A stretch of 61,075 nt of DNA. Origin: Alkalimonas collagenimarina. GTDB lineage: Bacteria; Pseudomonadota; Gammaproteobacteria; Enterobacterales; Alteromonadaceae. The stretch's first letter is position 1. Every line of letters starts with the position of its first letter. A model generated the notes under the pieces. The model ran no database searches. It saw only the letters and a list, made by a program, of their open reading frames with translations, and was not told the origin of the DNA. The stretch lies in contig NZ_JAUZVZ010000024.1 of assembly GCF_030717845.1 (NCBI RefSeq), positions 1 to 61,075 of the forward strand, read 5' to 3'. Below, piece after piece: positions 25,141 to 34,002 of this stretch. A program made the translations under genes and the position numbers.

Positions 25141-26433
25141 GTGAAATATCAAATTCTCATCCTTTCCGCCTGTCTGGCGATCACGGCTTGTTCAAAAAAA
25201 GAGCCGGAGCCGCGCGCTGTTGAAAAAGGAGCGCTGGTGATGGTTGGCGGTTCGCTAAGCACCAGCAATGCTGAAGTATACCAACGGTTTATTGAGCTGG
25301 CGGGCGGCCCTATTCAGGCACGAATTGCAGTGATCCCGGCAGCCAGCGGCCAGCCCGTTCGCTACTATAAGCAGTTTAAACAAGACATGGTGCATTATGG
25401 CCTGAATGAAGATCAGGTGACCTTATTTCCGATTGCCGTCAAAGACGACCGCAGTACGCCAGATGTCGATGAAAGCACCTGGGCGCAGGGTGGCTTTAAT
25501 GAGGAGCTTGCCGCCTCGTTGGATCACTACACGGCCGTTTGGTTCCTCGGTGGTGATCAGTTGAATATTACTAAAACATTGGCGCCAGAGCATCAGGCAA
25601 CTCCGGTGTTGCAGGCAATTCAGGCGTTGTACAAGCGCGGTGGCGTGGTCGCTGGCACCAGTGCCGGGGCAGCTATGATGAGTGATATTATGGTAGCCGC
25701 AGGTGATTCGTGGAATGCCTTGACGGTAGGGACTACCGATAGCTATGCCGGCATGCAAGATCAGGAGAATGGCCCTTTATTGCTTCGCTCCGGGCTTGGC
25801 TTTTTTCGTGATGGCATCATCGACCAGCACTTTGATCGCAAAGCGCGTTTTGGCCGTTTGGTGGTCGCGACTCAATTGCATCGGGAGTTTTATCCGGTCG
25901 GTTACGGTATCGATGAAGATGCCGCTTTGGTGTATTACCCGGAAAGTCAGGAGATAGAAGCGCTTGGTTATGGTGGAGTCACCATTATTGATGTGCGCGA
26001 TGCCAACAAAATTAGCAACCCACACGGCTACCATATCGAAGGGGTGCGTATTAGCTTTATACAGGGGGCTGATCGCTATCATGTCAAAGAGCATCGTTTT
26101 ATCCCCAACCCGCTGAAGTCTGCTACGGTAGGGGCTGAATACCTTGATATTGCCGGGCCAGTAGTGGCCTCAGGTGTGTTTAGCCGTAATAGCCGGTTAA
26201 AAGATCTGATTGGTTTTGATCTGGTCGATAACAAAGGCACCGACGAAGTTGTGAGCTACTTGCATCAGGGTGAAGGACTTGGCTTTACGCTACGGTTCCG
26301 TCAGGATGAACGTACCCAAGGCTATTGGGAGTACCTGGATGGCATGAAAGACAATAGCAGTGCCGCCTTTGTTCGGTTGGATATTATTCCAAGTCGTTTT
26401 AGCATCACTGAACTGCAACCAGACAACCGGTAA
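25141..26433 (+). CDS. cphE: Exported cyanophycinase (peptidase S51), lipoprotein
   Basis: The 430-residue precursor begins at GTG 25141 with KYQILILSACLAITAC, lipidated at Cys17. The S51 domain shows GALVMVGGSLS, ARIAVIPAASGQP, AVWFLGGDQLNI and the nucleophile motif VAGTSAGAAMMS. DQHFDRKARFGRLV and a YGIDEDAAL segment follow. Cyanophycinases hydrolyse the beta-Asp-Arg polymer to dipeptides; extracellular forms degrade cyanophycin released by other organisms. About 130 extra residues after the S51 core have no motif I recognise. No cyanophycin synthetase is in the window, consistent with a scavenging role. The gene is monocistronic, with a long inverted repeat after it. The symbol follows the name used for extracellular enzymes. 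Confidence 0.82.
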   Translation: MKYQILILSACLAITACSKKEPEPRAVEKGALVMVGGSLSTSNAEVYQRFIELAGGPIQARIAVIPAASGQPVRYYKQFKQDMVHYGLNEDQVTLFPIAVKDDRSTPDVDESTWAQGGFNEELAASLDHYTAVWFLGGDQLNITKTLAPEHQATPVLQAIQALYKRGGVVAGTSAGAAMMSDIMVAAGDSWNALTVGTTDSYAGMQDQENGPLLLRSGLGFFRDGIIDQHFDRKARFGRLVVATQLHREFYPVGYGIDEDAALVYYPESQEIEALGYGGVTIIDVRDANKISNPHGYHIEGVRISFIQGADRYHVKEHRFIPNPLKSATVGAEYLDIAGPVVASGVFSRNSRLKDLIGFDLVDNKGTDEVVSYLHQGEGLGFTLRFRQDERTQGYWEYLDGMKDNSSAAFVRLDIIPSRFSITELQPDNR

Positions 26434-26457
26434 GTCTCTCTTTCTATACACGTCATC

Positions 26458-26503
26458 TGATCGCATAACCAAACGCTTATCACAAACTTAGGTTATGCGG
26501 TCA
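26458..26503. terminator. Inverted repeat between convergent genes
   Basis: TGATCGCATAACC and GGTTATGCGGTCA pair over 12-13 bases around a 20-base loop. They lie between the ends of the cyanophycinase and patatin genes. No T-run is present, so it may be a bidirectional Rho-independent-like or mRNA-end structure. Confidence 0.45.
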
Positions 26504-26513
26504 TCAAGACCCG

Positions 26514-27551
26514 CTAGTACAAGCGCTCCAGCTGATAATCGCCTTGCTTAAAAGCCTCAGCTAACTCGTGGGAGCGTTCAATCACAATGGCCCAATCTTT
26601 TAAACGCTGTTGATCAGGGCGCTTAAAGTCGTTGCGATCGGGGATTTTTCCGCCGGGTAACGATTCTATCCACTGTGCTGAAGGACATAGCATCACGACA
26701 TGATCATAGTGCGATGAGAAACGTCTGCGCCAAGGCAGGCTTTTATCGAACCAACCGGGGCTGATTTGCGGGTAAAAGTGCGGGTACAAGACTAAGCCTT
26801 GTTGCGAGAACGGCATATCAAAATGATAATCGGTAATGCCGCCATCGTAAAACACACCGGGGCCAGCGCCGGGAATATCGAGAACGGGATCCAGCACCAG
26901 TGGAATGGAACCACTGGCTTGCAATGCTTGCTTCAGATTGTGTTGATCCAAGGGCACCCAGCGAGTGGGTAAATCGTTTAAATCAGCAACAACCTGAGCC
27001 TGATTGGGGGTGTGAAACAAGACTCGCTCAAAAAAATGCCCTAACCAACGGCGCTGCGCTAAATTTGCTGCTGCAGTCATGGTTAAGCCAACCAGTTGCG
27101 TAGCTTTGCTGCGCCCGCGGGTTAATGCCCGCGCTCGTGCCACGATGAAATTTAGCTTGATAGCCGGGTTCTCGATCACTTGCTGGATATGCTGCTGGCT
27201 TGGAAACACCGCATCAATCACAGTCATAGAAATACGGGTGATGTCGGCGGTGGATGCTTTTTTTGGGTAGCAAAGAGTCGAGTAGGCCTGACAGAATCGC
27301 TGCGAGGCCGCAACAGGGGCATCTTGGGCAAAGCAAGCAAAGCGCCAGGCGCCGGCTGAGCTGCCAAGTAACTGCAATGGCTGTGTACGCTGAGCAAAGA
27401 AATCGCCAAACAGATACTGATCAAGACCAAATAAACTAAACCACTTTGGGCCACCACTGGCGCCGACCATGGTGCTGAAATCGTCGGCGTGCATACCTCG
27501 CTGTTGGATCTGTTGAAAGGCTTTAGGTCCTGCTAAAACACGTAACGTCAT
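26514..27551 (-). CDS. Patatin-like phospholipase family protein
   Basis: This 345-residue protein has the patatin Ser-Asp dyad: LLGSSAGAWRF supplies the G-x-S-x-G nucleophile (about Ser64) and VFYDGGITDYHFD the Asp-Gly-Gly motif. GASGGPKW near residue 32 is the glycine-rich oxyanion loop. No signal peptide or membrane segment is visible, so it is probably cytoplasmic or peripheral and acts on phospholipid or acyl esters. Its ATG overlaps the stop of the upstream dgt gene (ATGA), so the two are translationally coupled. The biological link between a dNTPase and a lipase is unexplained. Confidence 0.82.
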   Translation of the reverse strand: MTLRVLAGPKAFQQIQQRGMHADDFSTMVGASGGPKWFSLFGLDQYLFGDFFAQRTQPLQLLGSSAGAWRFACFAQDAPVAASQRFCQAYSTLCYPKKASTADITRISMTVIDAVFPSQQHIQQVIENPAIKLNFIVARARALTRGRSKATQLVGLTMTAAANLAQRRWLGHFFERVLFHTPNQAQVVADLNDLPTRWVPLDQHNLKQALQASGSIPLVLDPVLDIPGAGPGVFYDGGITDYHFDMPFSQQGLVLYPHFYPQISPGWFDKSLPWRRRFSSHYDHVVMLCPSAQWIESLPGGKIPDRNDFKRPDQQRLKDWAIVIERSHELAEAFKQGDYQLERLY

Positions 27552-28837
27552 AATGCTCCAAAGAGTTTTTTATACATGGTCTCCGCGTACTCATCGGTCA
27601 TGCCAGAAAGGTAATCGCAAATCACCCGTAAGCCCTGGCCATGACGCTCTGCATCATGCCAGCGCTGTTGGGTGTTTAATGGTAGTAATCGCTTTGGATC
27701 CGAGGCAAAGGCATCAAACATGCGCAGCAGCATATTCTGGCAGCGAAAACGAGTTTGTTGAATATCTGGTTGGCTGATGACATTGGTAAACACAAAGCGC
27801 TTTAACACATCAAGCAATTGTTTTTGTGGTTCGGGTAAGCAGGCATTTAAGCGGATCAATGGCTCCTCGCAATCTGGCAGTACTTCATGCAATTCAGCCG
27901 AGGTAATAAATAAATTGACCAGGGCACCGATGGCATCTTTACGCAGGTGATGCTCAGAGCAAAATAAGCTGGTACCGACATGTTGCATCAGTTGTTGCAG
28001 CGCTTCAGGCAGGGAGCTCAGGCTGGTTTGCATCTGTAGCTGCCATTGCCCGGCAGTGGCATGTCCGGTCACAATAGCATCTTCTAAATCATGCACGCCA
28101 TAGGCAATATCATCGGCCAGTTCCATAATGGAAGCATCCAGAGACTTGTATCTGGATTTTAACCATGGGCTGTGCGGCAGGGTGTCAATCTGTTGGAACT
28201 GCTGGCGATCGGAATCGCTTAACGGTGCTAATACCCAATCCAACACATCGGCATCTTCGTGAAAAACCGCTTTAACGGCTTTCCATGGTGTTAAGCACAA
28301 TGGTGCCGCTTCACGGTTGTCGCCAAGTTCTGTAGGCGGGAGTACCGGATATTTTAGCAGGCCCAATAAAGTGCGGCGGGTTAAATCCATGCCGTGATGT
28401 TCGGTGTACGGTTCTAACCGGGCGACAATGCGAAAAGTCTGTCCATTGCCTTCAAAGCCACCAGCATGCAACATTTTGTAATTGAGCGCAGTTTCGCCAC
28501 CATGACCAAAAGGAGGATGACCAATATCATGGGCGAGACATAAGGCATCAATTAAGCTGTCATCGGGTAAATGGATGGCTCTGTCAGCTACATCAACATA
28601 GCGGCGGCGGAGCTGAGTCACCAAACCGGTACCAATTTGCGCTGCTTCCAATGAGTGTGTCAGACGAGTGCGGTAAAAATCATTCTGGCCGACGCCCATA
28701 ATCTGCGTTTTAGCTTGCAGGCGGCGAAAAGCGGCTGAATGAAGAATACGCGCCCGATCCCGTTGCCAGGGGGTCCGTTGGTCATCTTGTCGAAGCGTAG
28801 ATCGTTCTGAACGTCGTGCCAGCCATGGAGTTGTCAT
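27548..28837 (-). CDS. dgt: dGTPase-like HD-domain triphosphohydrolase
   Basis: This 429-residue HD-superfamily enzyme has FRRLQAKTQIMG and RTRLTHSLEAAQIG (first His). The doublet AHDIGHPPFGHGGE, ELADDIAYGVHDLEDA (late Asp) and a C-terminal DYLSGMTDEYA motif follow. It would split dGTP or other dNTPs to nucleoside and triphosphate; the shorter 'dGTPase-like' branch often needs dNTP activators. The ATG has AAGCGGATTACCTT upstream, only a weak ribosome site. Some family members limit phage replication by draining dNTPs, but housekeeping dNTP control is the plainer reading. Confidence 0.9.
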   Translation of the reverse strand: MTTPWLARRSERSTLRQDDQRTPWQRDRARILHSAAFRRLQAKTQIMGVGQNDFYRTRLTHSLEAAQIGTGLVTQLRRRYVDVADRAIHLPDDSLIDALCLAHDIGHPPFGHGGETALNYKMLHAGGFEGNGQTFRIVARLEPYTEHHGMDLTRRTLLGLLKYPVLPPTELGDNREAAPLCLTPWKAVKAVFHEDADVLDWVLAPLSDSDRQQFQQIDTLPHSPWLKSRYKSLDASIMELADDIAYGVHDLEDAIVTGHATAGQWQLQMQTSLSSLPEALQQLMQHVGTSLFCSEHHLRKDAIGALVNLFITSAELHEVLPDCEEPLIRLNACLPEPQKQLLDVLKRFVFTNVISQPDIQQTRFRCQNMLLRMFDAFASDPKRLLPLNTQQRWHDAERHGQGLRVICDYLSGMTDEYAETMYKKLFGAL

Positions 28838-28944
28838 AAGGTAATCCGCTTAATACAGGCACAGTTATCTTACGCCAAAGGTTATGATGGATCGAGTCAA
28901 ATAGCCGCATTTTTAACTATTTTTACCACAAAATTATCTTTCTG

Positions 28945-28963
28945 CTGTCATATTAGTGTCACT
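28945..28963 (+). promoter_or_regulatory. Pho box (PhoB site) upstream of phnDCE
   Basis: Two CTGTCA-like repeats 11 bases apart (CTGTCATATTAGTGTCACT) match the tandem Pho-box pattern at nearly all conserved bases. A TATAAC -10 hexamer at 28973-28978 follows after 9 bases, the spacing at which PhoB replaces a -35 element. Confidence 0.8.
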
Positions 28964-29014
28964 TTGTATTGATATAACGGACCCCACTATTTATCACCAA
29001 TTTAGGGATAATTT

Positions 29015-29950
29015 ATGACGGCTACTCGCAGTTTTTTGCGCTATAGAAACAGCTTGCTCAGCGTTGTTTTACTCCTGCTGATTGTGATGCTGACGGCCTG
29101 TCAACCTGCCGGGGATCTGGGAAGTCGCAACAACCCGGTTCGTTTGTATTTTACGCCTTCTGTTGATGCCGATACCATCGCCAGTAACTCACGTGAGTTT
29201 ATTCGCTTTTTAGAGCAAGAAACAGGGCACTACTACACAACAGGGATCCCTACCAGCTACATCGCTGTCGTTGAAGCTTTTGGCTCAGGTCGGGCAGATA
29301 TTGGCGCCATGAACTCATTTGGCTACTTGATGGCGCATGAGCGTTATGGTGCAGAAGCGCATTTAAAAATGATCCGCCATGGCGTGGATTATTATCAGGG
29401 GCAAATTGTGGTGCGGGCGGATAGCGGTATTGAAACCATAGCGGATCTTGCCGGCAAGCGCTTTGCTTTTACCGATCCCGCCTCGACTTCAGGTTACTTG
29501 TTCCCACTTAAAATGCTGCTTGACGAGAATGTGACGCTAGGGCATGAAACCTTTGCCATGAAGCACGACAGCGTCATCACTATGGTGTATCAGGGACAAG
29601 TAGATGCTGGCTCCGCCTATTATTCGGCTCCGGCTGCTGATGGCAGCATTCGTGATGCCCGCCAACGTGTGTTAACTCAATTTCCTGATGTTACGGAACG
29701 GGTTCGTATTCTGGCGGTGACCGAGAAAATTCCAAACGATCCCTTTGTTTTTCGTAAAGATTTACCAGCAGATATCCGGGATAGCTTTATCACCGCCATC
29801 AAAAAATTTCTATCGACGGAACAGGGGCGCGATATTTTTCGTAATATCTACAGCGTGGAAGGGTTGATTGACGCAACCGATGAAGATTATCAGCCATTAC
29901 GAGAGATGATCCGAACCATCGAAATTGATACGGAATCATTGGTGCTTTAG
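29015..29950 (+). CDS. phnD: Phosphonate/phosphate-type ABC transporter substrate-binding lipoprotein
   Basis: This 311-residue lipoprotein precursor has a hydrophobic signal ending in VMLTAC with lipidated Cys29. The mature protein shows PhnD-family features: VRLYFTPSVDADTIA, SGRADIGAMNSFGYLMA and IVVRADSGIETIADLAGKRF. AFTDPASTSGYLFP (ligand loop) and DAGSAYYS complete the set. Family members bind phosphonates, phosphite or phosphate. The Pho box just upstream and the ATPase and permease genes 8 bases downstream establish a phosphate-starvation importer. No C-P lyase or phosphonatase gene is in the window, so the actual ligand stays open. Confidence 0.88.
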   Translation: MTATRSFLRYRNSLLSVVLLLLIVMLTACQPAGDLGSRNNPVRLYFTPSVDADTIASNSREFIRFLEQETGHYYTTGIPTSYIAVVEAFGSGRADIGAMNSFGYLMAHERYGAEAHLKMIRHGVDYYQGQIVVRADSGIETIADLAGKRFAFTDPASTSGYLFPLKMLLDENVTLGHETFAMKHDSVITMVYQGQVDAGSAYYSAPAADGSIRDARQRVLTQFPDVTERVRILAVTEKIPNDPFVFRKDLPADIRDSFITAIKKFLSTEQGRDIFRNIYSVEGLIDATDEDYQPLREMIRTIEIDTESLVL

Positions 29951-29958
29951 GGGAACCC

Positions 29959-30723
29959 ATGCCACTTTTACATGCAGAACACATCAGTAAAACCTATCCA
30001 AACGGCACTCAGGCTCTAAAAGGGATTGATATCGAAGTAGAGCAGGGAGAGTTTTTGGTCGTCATTGGTTTGTCAGGTTCAGGCAAGTCAACTTTATTGC
30101 GTTGCATCAATCAATTACACACCGTCAGCAGTGGTCGAATTGTGTTTGATGATGCAGAAATAACCGCGTTGAAAGGTCGCAGATTACGTCAGGCGAGAAG
30201 CCGCATTGGCATGATTTTTCAACAGTTTAATCTTATTCCACGTAAAACGGTATTAACGAACGTGTTGTCAGGCGCTCTGGCCCGTACCCCGGTAATAAAG
30301 TCACTGTTAGGCATGTATTCTGCTGAGGATAAGCAAAAAGCGTTGGCGTATTTAGATATCGTTGGTCTGGCTCAGAAAGCTTATGTGCGGGCGGATAATT
30401 TATCCGGTGGTCAGCAGCAACGTGTCGCCATTGCCAGAGCCCTGATGCAGGACCCTAAAATACTCTTGGCTGATGAGCCGGTGGCCAGTCTGGATCCTTC
30501 AACTTCTCATTCTGTGATGAAATATCTGCAAAAAATCAATCAAGAGCTCGGTGTGACCGTGATTTGCAACTTGCATTTTTTGTCGCTGGTACGTACTTAT
30601 GCAACGCGAGTTATTGCATTAAAAGAAGGGCAGTTGGTGTATCAAGGCGCTCCCAGTGATATTGACGAACAATGGTTTAAAACCATCTATGGCGAAGACG
30701 CGGTAGAAGTCAGTATAAATTAA
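29959..30723 (+). CDS. phnC: Phosphonate/phosphate-type ABC transporter ATPase
   Basis: This 254-residue ABC ATPase has Walker A GLSGSGKSTLL, a Q-loop MIFQQFNLIPRKTVLTNVL, signature LSGGQQQRVAIARAL and Walker B ILLADEPVASLD. The switch histidine is in CNLHFLSLVRTYA. The R-K-T-V-L-T-N-V-L-S-G-A-L-x-R segment is typical of PhnC. It is 8 bases after phnD and 8 bases before phnE, so one operon energises the importer. Confidence 0.92.
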   Translation: MPLLHAEHISKTYPNGTQALKGIDIEVEQGEFLVVIGLSGSGKSTLLRCINQLHTVSSGRIVFDDAEITALKGRRLRQARSRIGMIFQQFNLIPRKTVLTNVLSGALARTPVIKSLLGMYSAEDKQKALAYLDIVGLAQKAYVRADNLSGGQQQRVAIARALMQDPKILLADEPVASLDPSTSHSVMKYLQKINQELGVTVICNLHFLSLVRTYATRVIALKEGQLVYQGAPSDIDEQWFKTIYGEDAVEVSIN

Positions 30724-30731
30724 CGGAAAAA

Positions 30732-31793
30732 ATGATGACCGAACATATTATTGCGCAACCCATGTCCATTCAGCGCTACAAAGCGACCATCAAAGCCTGG
30801 TGTACAGATGTACTCATTTGGAGTTACAGCTGTATTGTCTTGTTTAAAATAGCCTATCAACAATGGTGGTTAGATCTGCGATATGTTGATTTTTCATGGC
30901 ATGAGCCACTGTACTGTTTTGTAGTTGCTATGGTATTGGCTAGTGTGCTTATCTACACTCGATGCTCAATTGGTAAAGCTTTATTTGGCTTGATCACCTT
31001 TAAAGAAGGTCAATCTATATTCCGTGCGTCGTCTGTACGTTTGGCGCTCGTCAAGCTGCTACTGACTTTTGCTGCTGGATTGCATGTGTCGCAGGTGTCG
31101 ATGCATGAATTTTTATCGCCAAGCGGTCTTGCTGGCGCCCAACGCATTTTTAGCGCTTTACTAAGCCCAAACTTTGCTATTTTTGAAGATGCGCTTTTTG
31201 CTGCCATTGAAACTGTTTATATGGCATTTGTTGCTACGGCGCTGGCGATACCGGTTGCTTTTGTGCTGGCCTTTTTTGCCGCCCGAAACCTGATGAAACA
31301 CTCTGCCGCTAGTTTTGCACTCTATGCGGTGATCCGATTCTTTATGAATTTAACACGTTCGATTGAGCCGCTGGTGTGGGCCATTATATTTTCGGTGTGG
31401 GTCGGTATAGGCCCGTTTTCAGGCATGCTGGCTTTATTTCTGCATTCTGTGGCGTCATTGACGAAATTGTACTCGGAGCAAATAGAAGCAATCCATGATG
31501 GCCCCGTGGAGGCAATGACGGCAACAGGCGCTCATCCCGTTCAAGTGATTTGGTACGGTGTGGTCCCACAAATTATTTTACCTTATTTGTCCTATACCAT
31601 CTATCGTTGGGATATTAACGTGCGGATGGCGACGGTCATTGGTCTGGTCGGCGGTGGTGGCATTGGTACCATGCTGATGCAATACCAGGGCTTAGCTCGC
31701 TGGAATGAAGTAGGTATGCTGGTGATTGTGATTGCCACCATCGTTTGGTTGATGGATTATGCCTCGGCACGTATTCGGGCTCATTTAAAGTAA
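30732..31793 (+). CDS. phnE: Phosphonate/phosphate-type ABC transporter permease
   Basis: This 353-residue PhnE-type permease has an N-terminal cytoplasmic extension followed by at least six hydrophobic segments. The coupling loop that contacts the ATPase is visible as QIEAIHDGPVEAMTATGAHP. The downstream VVPQIILPYLSYTIYRWDIN and GLVGGGGIGTML motifs are characteristic of the family. It is longer than many PhnE proteins because of the first 80 residues, which carry two extra hydrophobic stretches. Start is at the first of two tandem ATGs; 30735 is an alternative. It ends the phnDCE operon. Confidence 0.88.
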   Translation: MMTEHIIAQPMSIQRYKATIKAWCTDVLIWSYSCIVLFKIAYQQWWLDLRYVDFSWHEPLYCFVVAMVLASVLIYTRCSIGKALFGLITFKEGQSIFRASSVRLALVKLLLTFAAGLHVSQVSMHEFLSPSGLAGAQRIFSALLSPNFAIFEDALFAAIETVYMAFVATALAIPVAFVLAFFAARNLMKHSAASFALYAVIRFFMNLTRSIEPLVWAIIFSVWVGIGPFSGMLALFLHSVASLTKLYSEQIEAIHDGPVEAMTATGAHPVQVIWYGVVPQIILPYLSYTIYRWDINVRMATVIGLVGGGGIGTMLMQYQGLARWNEVGMLVIVIATIVWLMDYASARIRAHLK

Positions 31794-31806
31794 TGATGTC
31801 GATGTA

Positions 31807-31830
31807 AGTACCGTTTGTGGCAACGGTACT
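31807..31830. terminator. Hairpin between convergent phnE and symporter genes
   Basis: AGTACCGTT and AACGGTACT form a perfect 9-base stem around TGTGGC. It begins 14 bases after the phnE stop; a clear T-run is absent. It probably ends transcription of one or both convergent units. Confidence 0.5.
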
Positions 31831-31849
31831 CACTCATGAATAGCACCTA

Positions 31850-33250
31850 TTATTTTTCAGTTTGGATCTTGTGCCAATACGCTTTAAGATCTTGTTTCAC
31901 TTCAGGCATTAATAAATAAATCGCCAGGATATTGGGCAGCGCCATCAAGAAAATCATCGAATCAATTAAGTCGAATACCGCCAGAATATTCGGTACAGCG
32001 CCAATGGACACGACCAAACAAAACAAAACCTTAAATAGATTTTGGTTGAAGGTGGTTTCGCCAAATAGATAGCTCCATGACTTCAAACCATAATATGACC
32101 AGCTGATCACGGTAGAAAAACCAAACAGCAGCAATGCCACCATCAATACGCCAGGGAACCATTCGAATACACTAGCAAAAGCACTTGAGGTCAGACGAAC
32201 GCCATCCAGATCCGCACCCAGGTAAGCACCGGTTAGAATAATCACCAAAGCAGTGATGGTGCATATCACCACGGTATCGATAAAAGGCTCAAGCAAAGCA
32301 ACAAAACCTTGTGACACTGGTTGGCGAGTTTGGGCGGCGGCATGGGCAATTGGAGATGAGCCGATCCCTGCTTCGTTGGAGTAGGCAGCTCGGCGAAAGC
32401 CTTGAATCAACACACCAATAAAGCCACCATAAGCCGCTTCGGGGGCAAAGGCGCCGTGAATGATGGTCATAAAGGCGGCAGGAACCGCGCTGGCGTGACC
32501 ACCAATGATGATCAGGGCTGCTGTCAGATAAATTGCACACATGATCGGGACCAGTTTACTGGTCACGTTGGCAATACTTTTAATACCACCAATGATAACT
32601 ACCGCCACCAAAAGCGCGTAAAGGGCACCAAACAGCCAGGCATTATCAAAACCAGTCACGCCCTTCACCTGAGCAAACCCCTGGTTGACGTGAACAAAAG
32701 CAGTGGAGCCAAAGACACAGGCAACGGCAAAGAAAATTGCCAGGGCTTTGCCAAGGCGGGGCAGATTAAACTTGGCGAGCGCAACAGGGATGTAATACAT
32801 CGGGCCACCAGAAAAAGTGCCATCCGGGGCTTGGTGGCGGTATTTAACCGCCAAAGTACATTCAACAAATTTCAGCGACATACCAAGGATGCCAGCGACA
32901 ATCATCCAGAAGGTAGCACCTGGGCCACCTAAGGTAATGGCGACAGCGACTCCGGCAATATTGCCGGTACCCACTGTGCCAGATAAAGCCGTTGTCAGTG
33001 CTTGAAAGGGGGTAATATCACCTTGTTGTTTGGGATCTTTATAGCGGCCACCAACGACCTTTAAGGCATGGACAAAACCACGCACATTAATAAAACCCAG
33101 GTAAAAAGTGCTGATGATGGCGCCAGAAACCAGCCAGAGCACCACCATGGGAATTTCAACACCTGCGACAGGAAATGCATAAAAAACGACACTGGAAAGG
33201 TGGTTGGTAAACCACTCAAAACCTTGTCGAAAACTAAATTCAGTAACCAT
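31850..33250 (-). CDS. Sodium:alanine/glycine symporter (AGCS family)
   Basis: This 466-residue multi-pass protein has about eleven hydrophobic segments. It shows the AGCS signature region ALSGTVGTGNIAGVAVAITLGGPGA. Further motifs are GGPMYYIP and RRAAYSNEAGIGSSPIAHAAA (substrate and sodium site), with WSYYGLKSW near the C-terminus. It would import alanine or glycine with Na+, fitting a sodium-rich habitat. It is a single-gene unit, and the alanine aminotransferase gene alaA lies close by on the same strand. Confidence 0.92.
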   Translation of the reverse strand: MVTEFSFRQGFEWFTNHLSSVVFYAFPVAGVEIPMVVLWLVSGAIISTFYLGFINVRGFVHALKVVGGRYKDPKQQGDITPFQALTTALSGTVGTGNIAGVAVAITLGGPGATFWMIVAGILGMSLKFVECTLAVKYRHQAPDGTFSGGPMYYIPVALAKFNLPRLGKALAIFFAVACVFGSTAFVHVNQGFAQVKGVTGFDNAWLFGALYALLVAVVIIGGIKSIANVTSKLVPIMCAIYLTAALIIIGGHASAVPAAFMTIIHGAFAPEAAYGGFIGVLIQGFRRAAYSNEAGIGSSPIAHAAAQTRQPVSQGFVALLEPFIDTVVICTITALVIILTGAYLGADLDGVRLTSSAFASVFEWFPGVLMVALLLFGFSTVISWSYYGLKSWSYLFGETTFNQNLFKVLFCLVVSIGAVPNILAVFDLIDSMIFLMALPNILAIYLLMPEVKQDLKAYWHKIQTEK

Positions 33251-33368
33251 TCATGACCTGTCATCTACAGTAGAAAGTGGCTTTTATACTGCGCAAAATA
33301 ACCAGTTAGATCAAGTATTTTGATGAAATGATAGCGCACTCTAACAATAGACAAATGATGAGGTGTTT

Positions 33369-33932
33369 ATGAAAGCAAATTACATAGGGTTGTTGATTGT
33401 ATTGTTATTCACTCTGCAAGGCTGTGCTGGCGGTTATCGCGCTACACCTGATGAGCAGCGGTTAGCCATTCAGGATATGCGACAGCAAAGCTTAGCTCGC
33501 TTGTATCAGGAAAAATCAAGTGCTCGTGCTGAGGTTCAGGCTGCTCCGGGTTATGCGGTGTTCAGTAATGCCAATATAAATGTGATTCTGGCTAGTTTTG
33601 GCGGTGGTTATGGCGTGGTACGAAATAATAGTACCGGGCAGGATACCTATATGCGGGTCGGTGAGCTCGGTTTGGGGCTGGGCGCCGGGGTGAAAGATTA
33701 TCGTTTGGTGATGGTGTTTCATACCGATGAAAGTATGGAGCGTTTTATCGAACAGGGCTGGACCTTTGGCGGCCAAGCAGACGCAGCCGCAAAAGCTGGA
33801 GACAAAGGTGGTGCTGTTGGGGCTGAGGCCAGTGTCAATGATGTCACAGTGTATCAGATGACAGAATCTGGCCTTGCACTGCAAGCGACATTGAAAGGCT
33901 CACGCTTCTGGGTTGATGAATCGCTTAATTAA
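33369..33932 (+). CDS. SYLF/YSC84-domain lipoprotein
   Basis: From ATG 33369 (GAGG upstream) the precursor has 187 residues. The signal KANYIGLLIVLLFTLQGC gives lipidated Cys19. The mature protein contains APGYAVFSNANINVILASFG, then GGYGVV, GLGLGAGVKDYRLVMVF and GQADAAAKAGDKGGA. That is the glycine-rich SYLF (YSC84) domain, known in eukaryotes to bind lipids; the bacterial role is undefined. It is transcribed alone, divergent from the symporter gene. The frame opens 6 bases earlier at a GTG that would overlap the ribosome site. Confidence 0.82.
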   Translation: MKANYIGLLIVLLFTLQGCAGGYRATPDEQRLAIQDMRQQSLARLYQEKSSARAEVQAAPGYAVFSNANINVILASFGGGYGVVRNNSTGQDTYMRVGELGLGLGAGVKDYRLVMVFHTDESMERFIEQGWTFGGQADAAAKAGDKGGAVGAEASVNDVTVYQMTESGLALQATLKGSRFWVDESLN

Positions 33933-34002
33933 ATGCTGCGATTGATAGCAAGTGGTTTCATATTATCACCAAAGGCAGGCCAACCCAACTCAGTTGCGAC
34001 AG

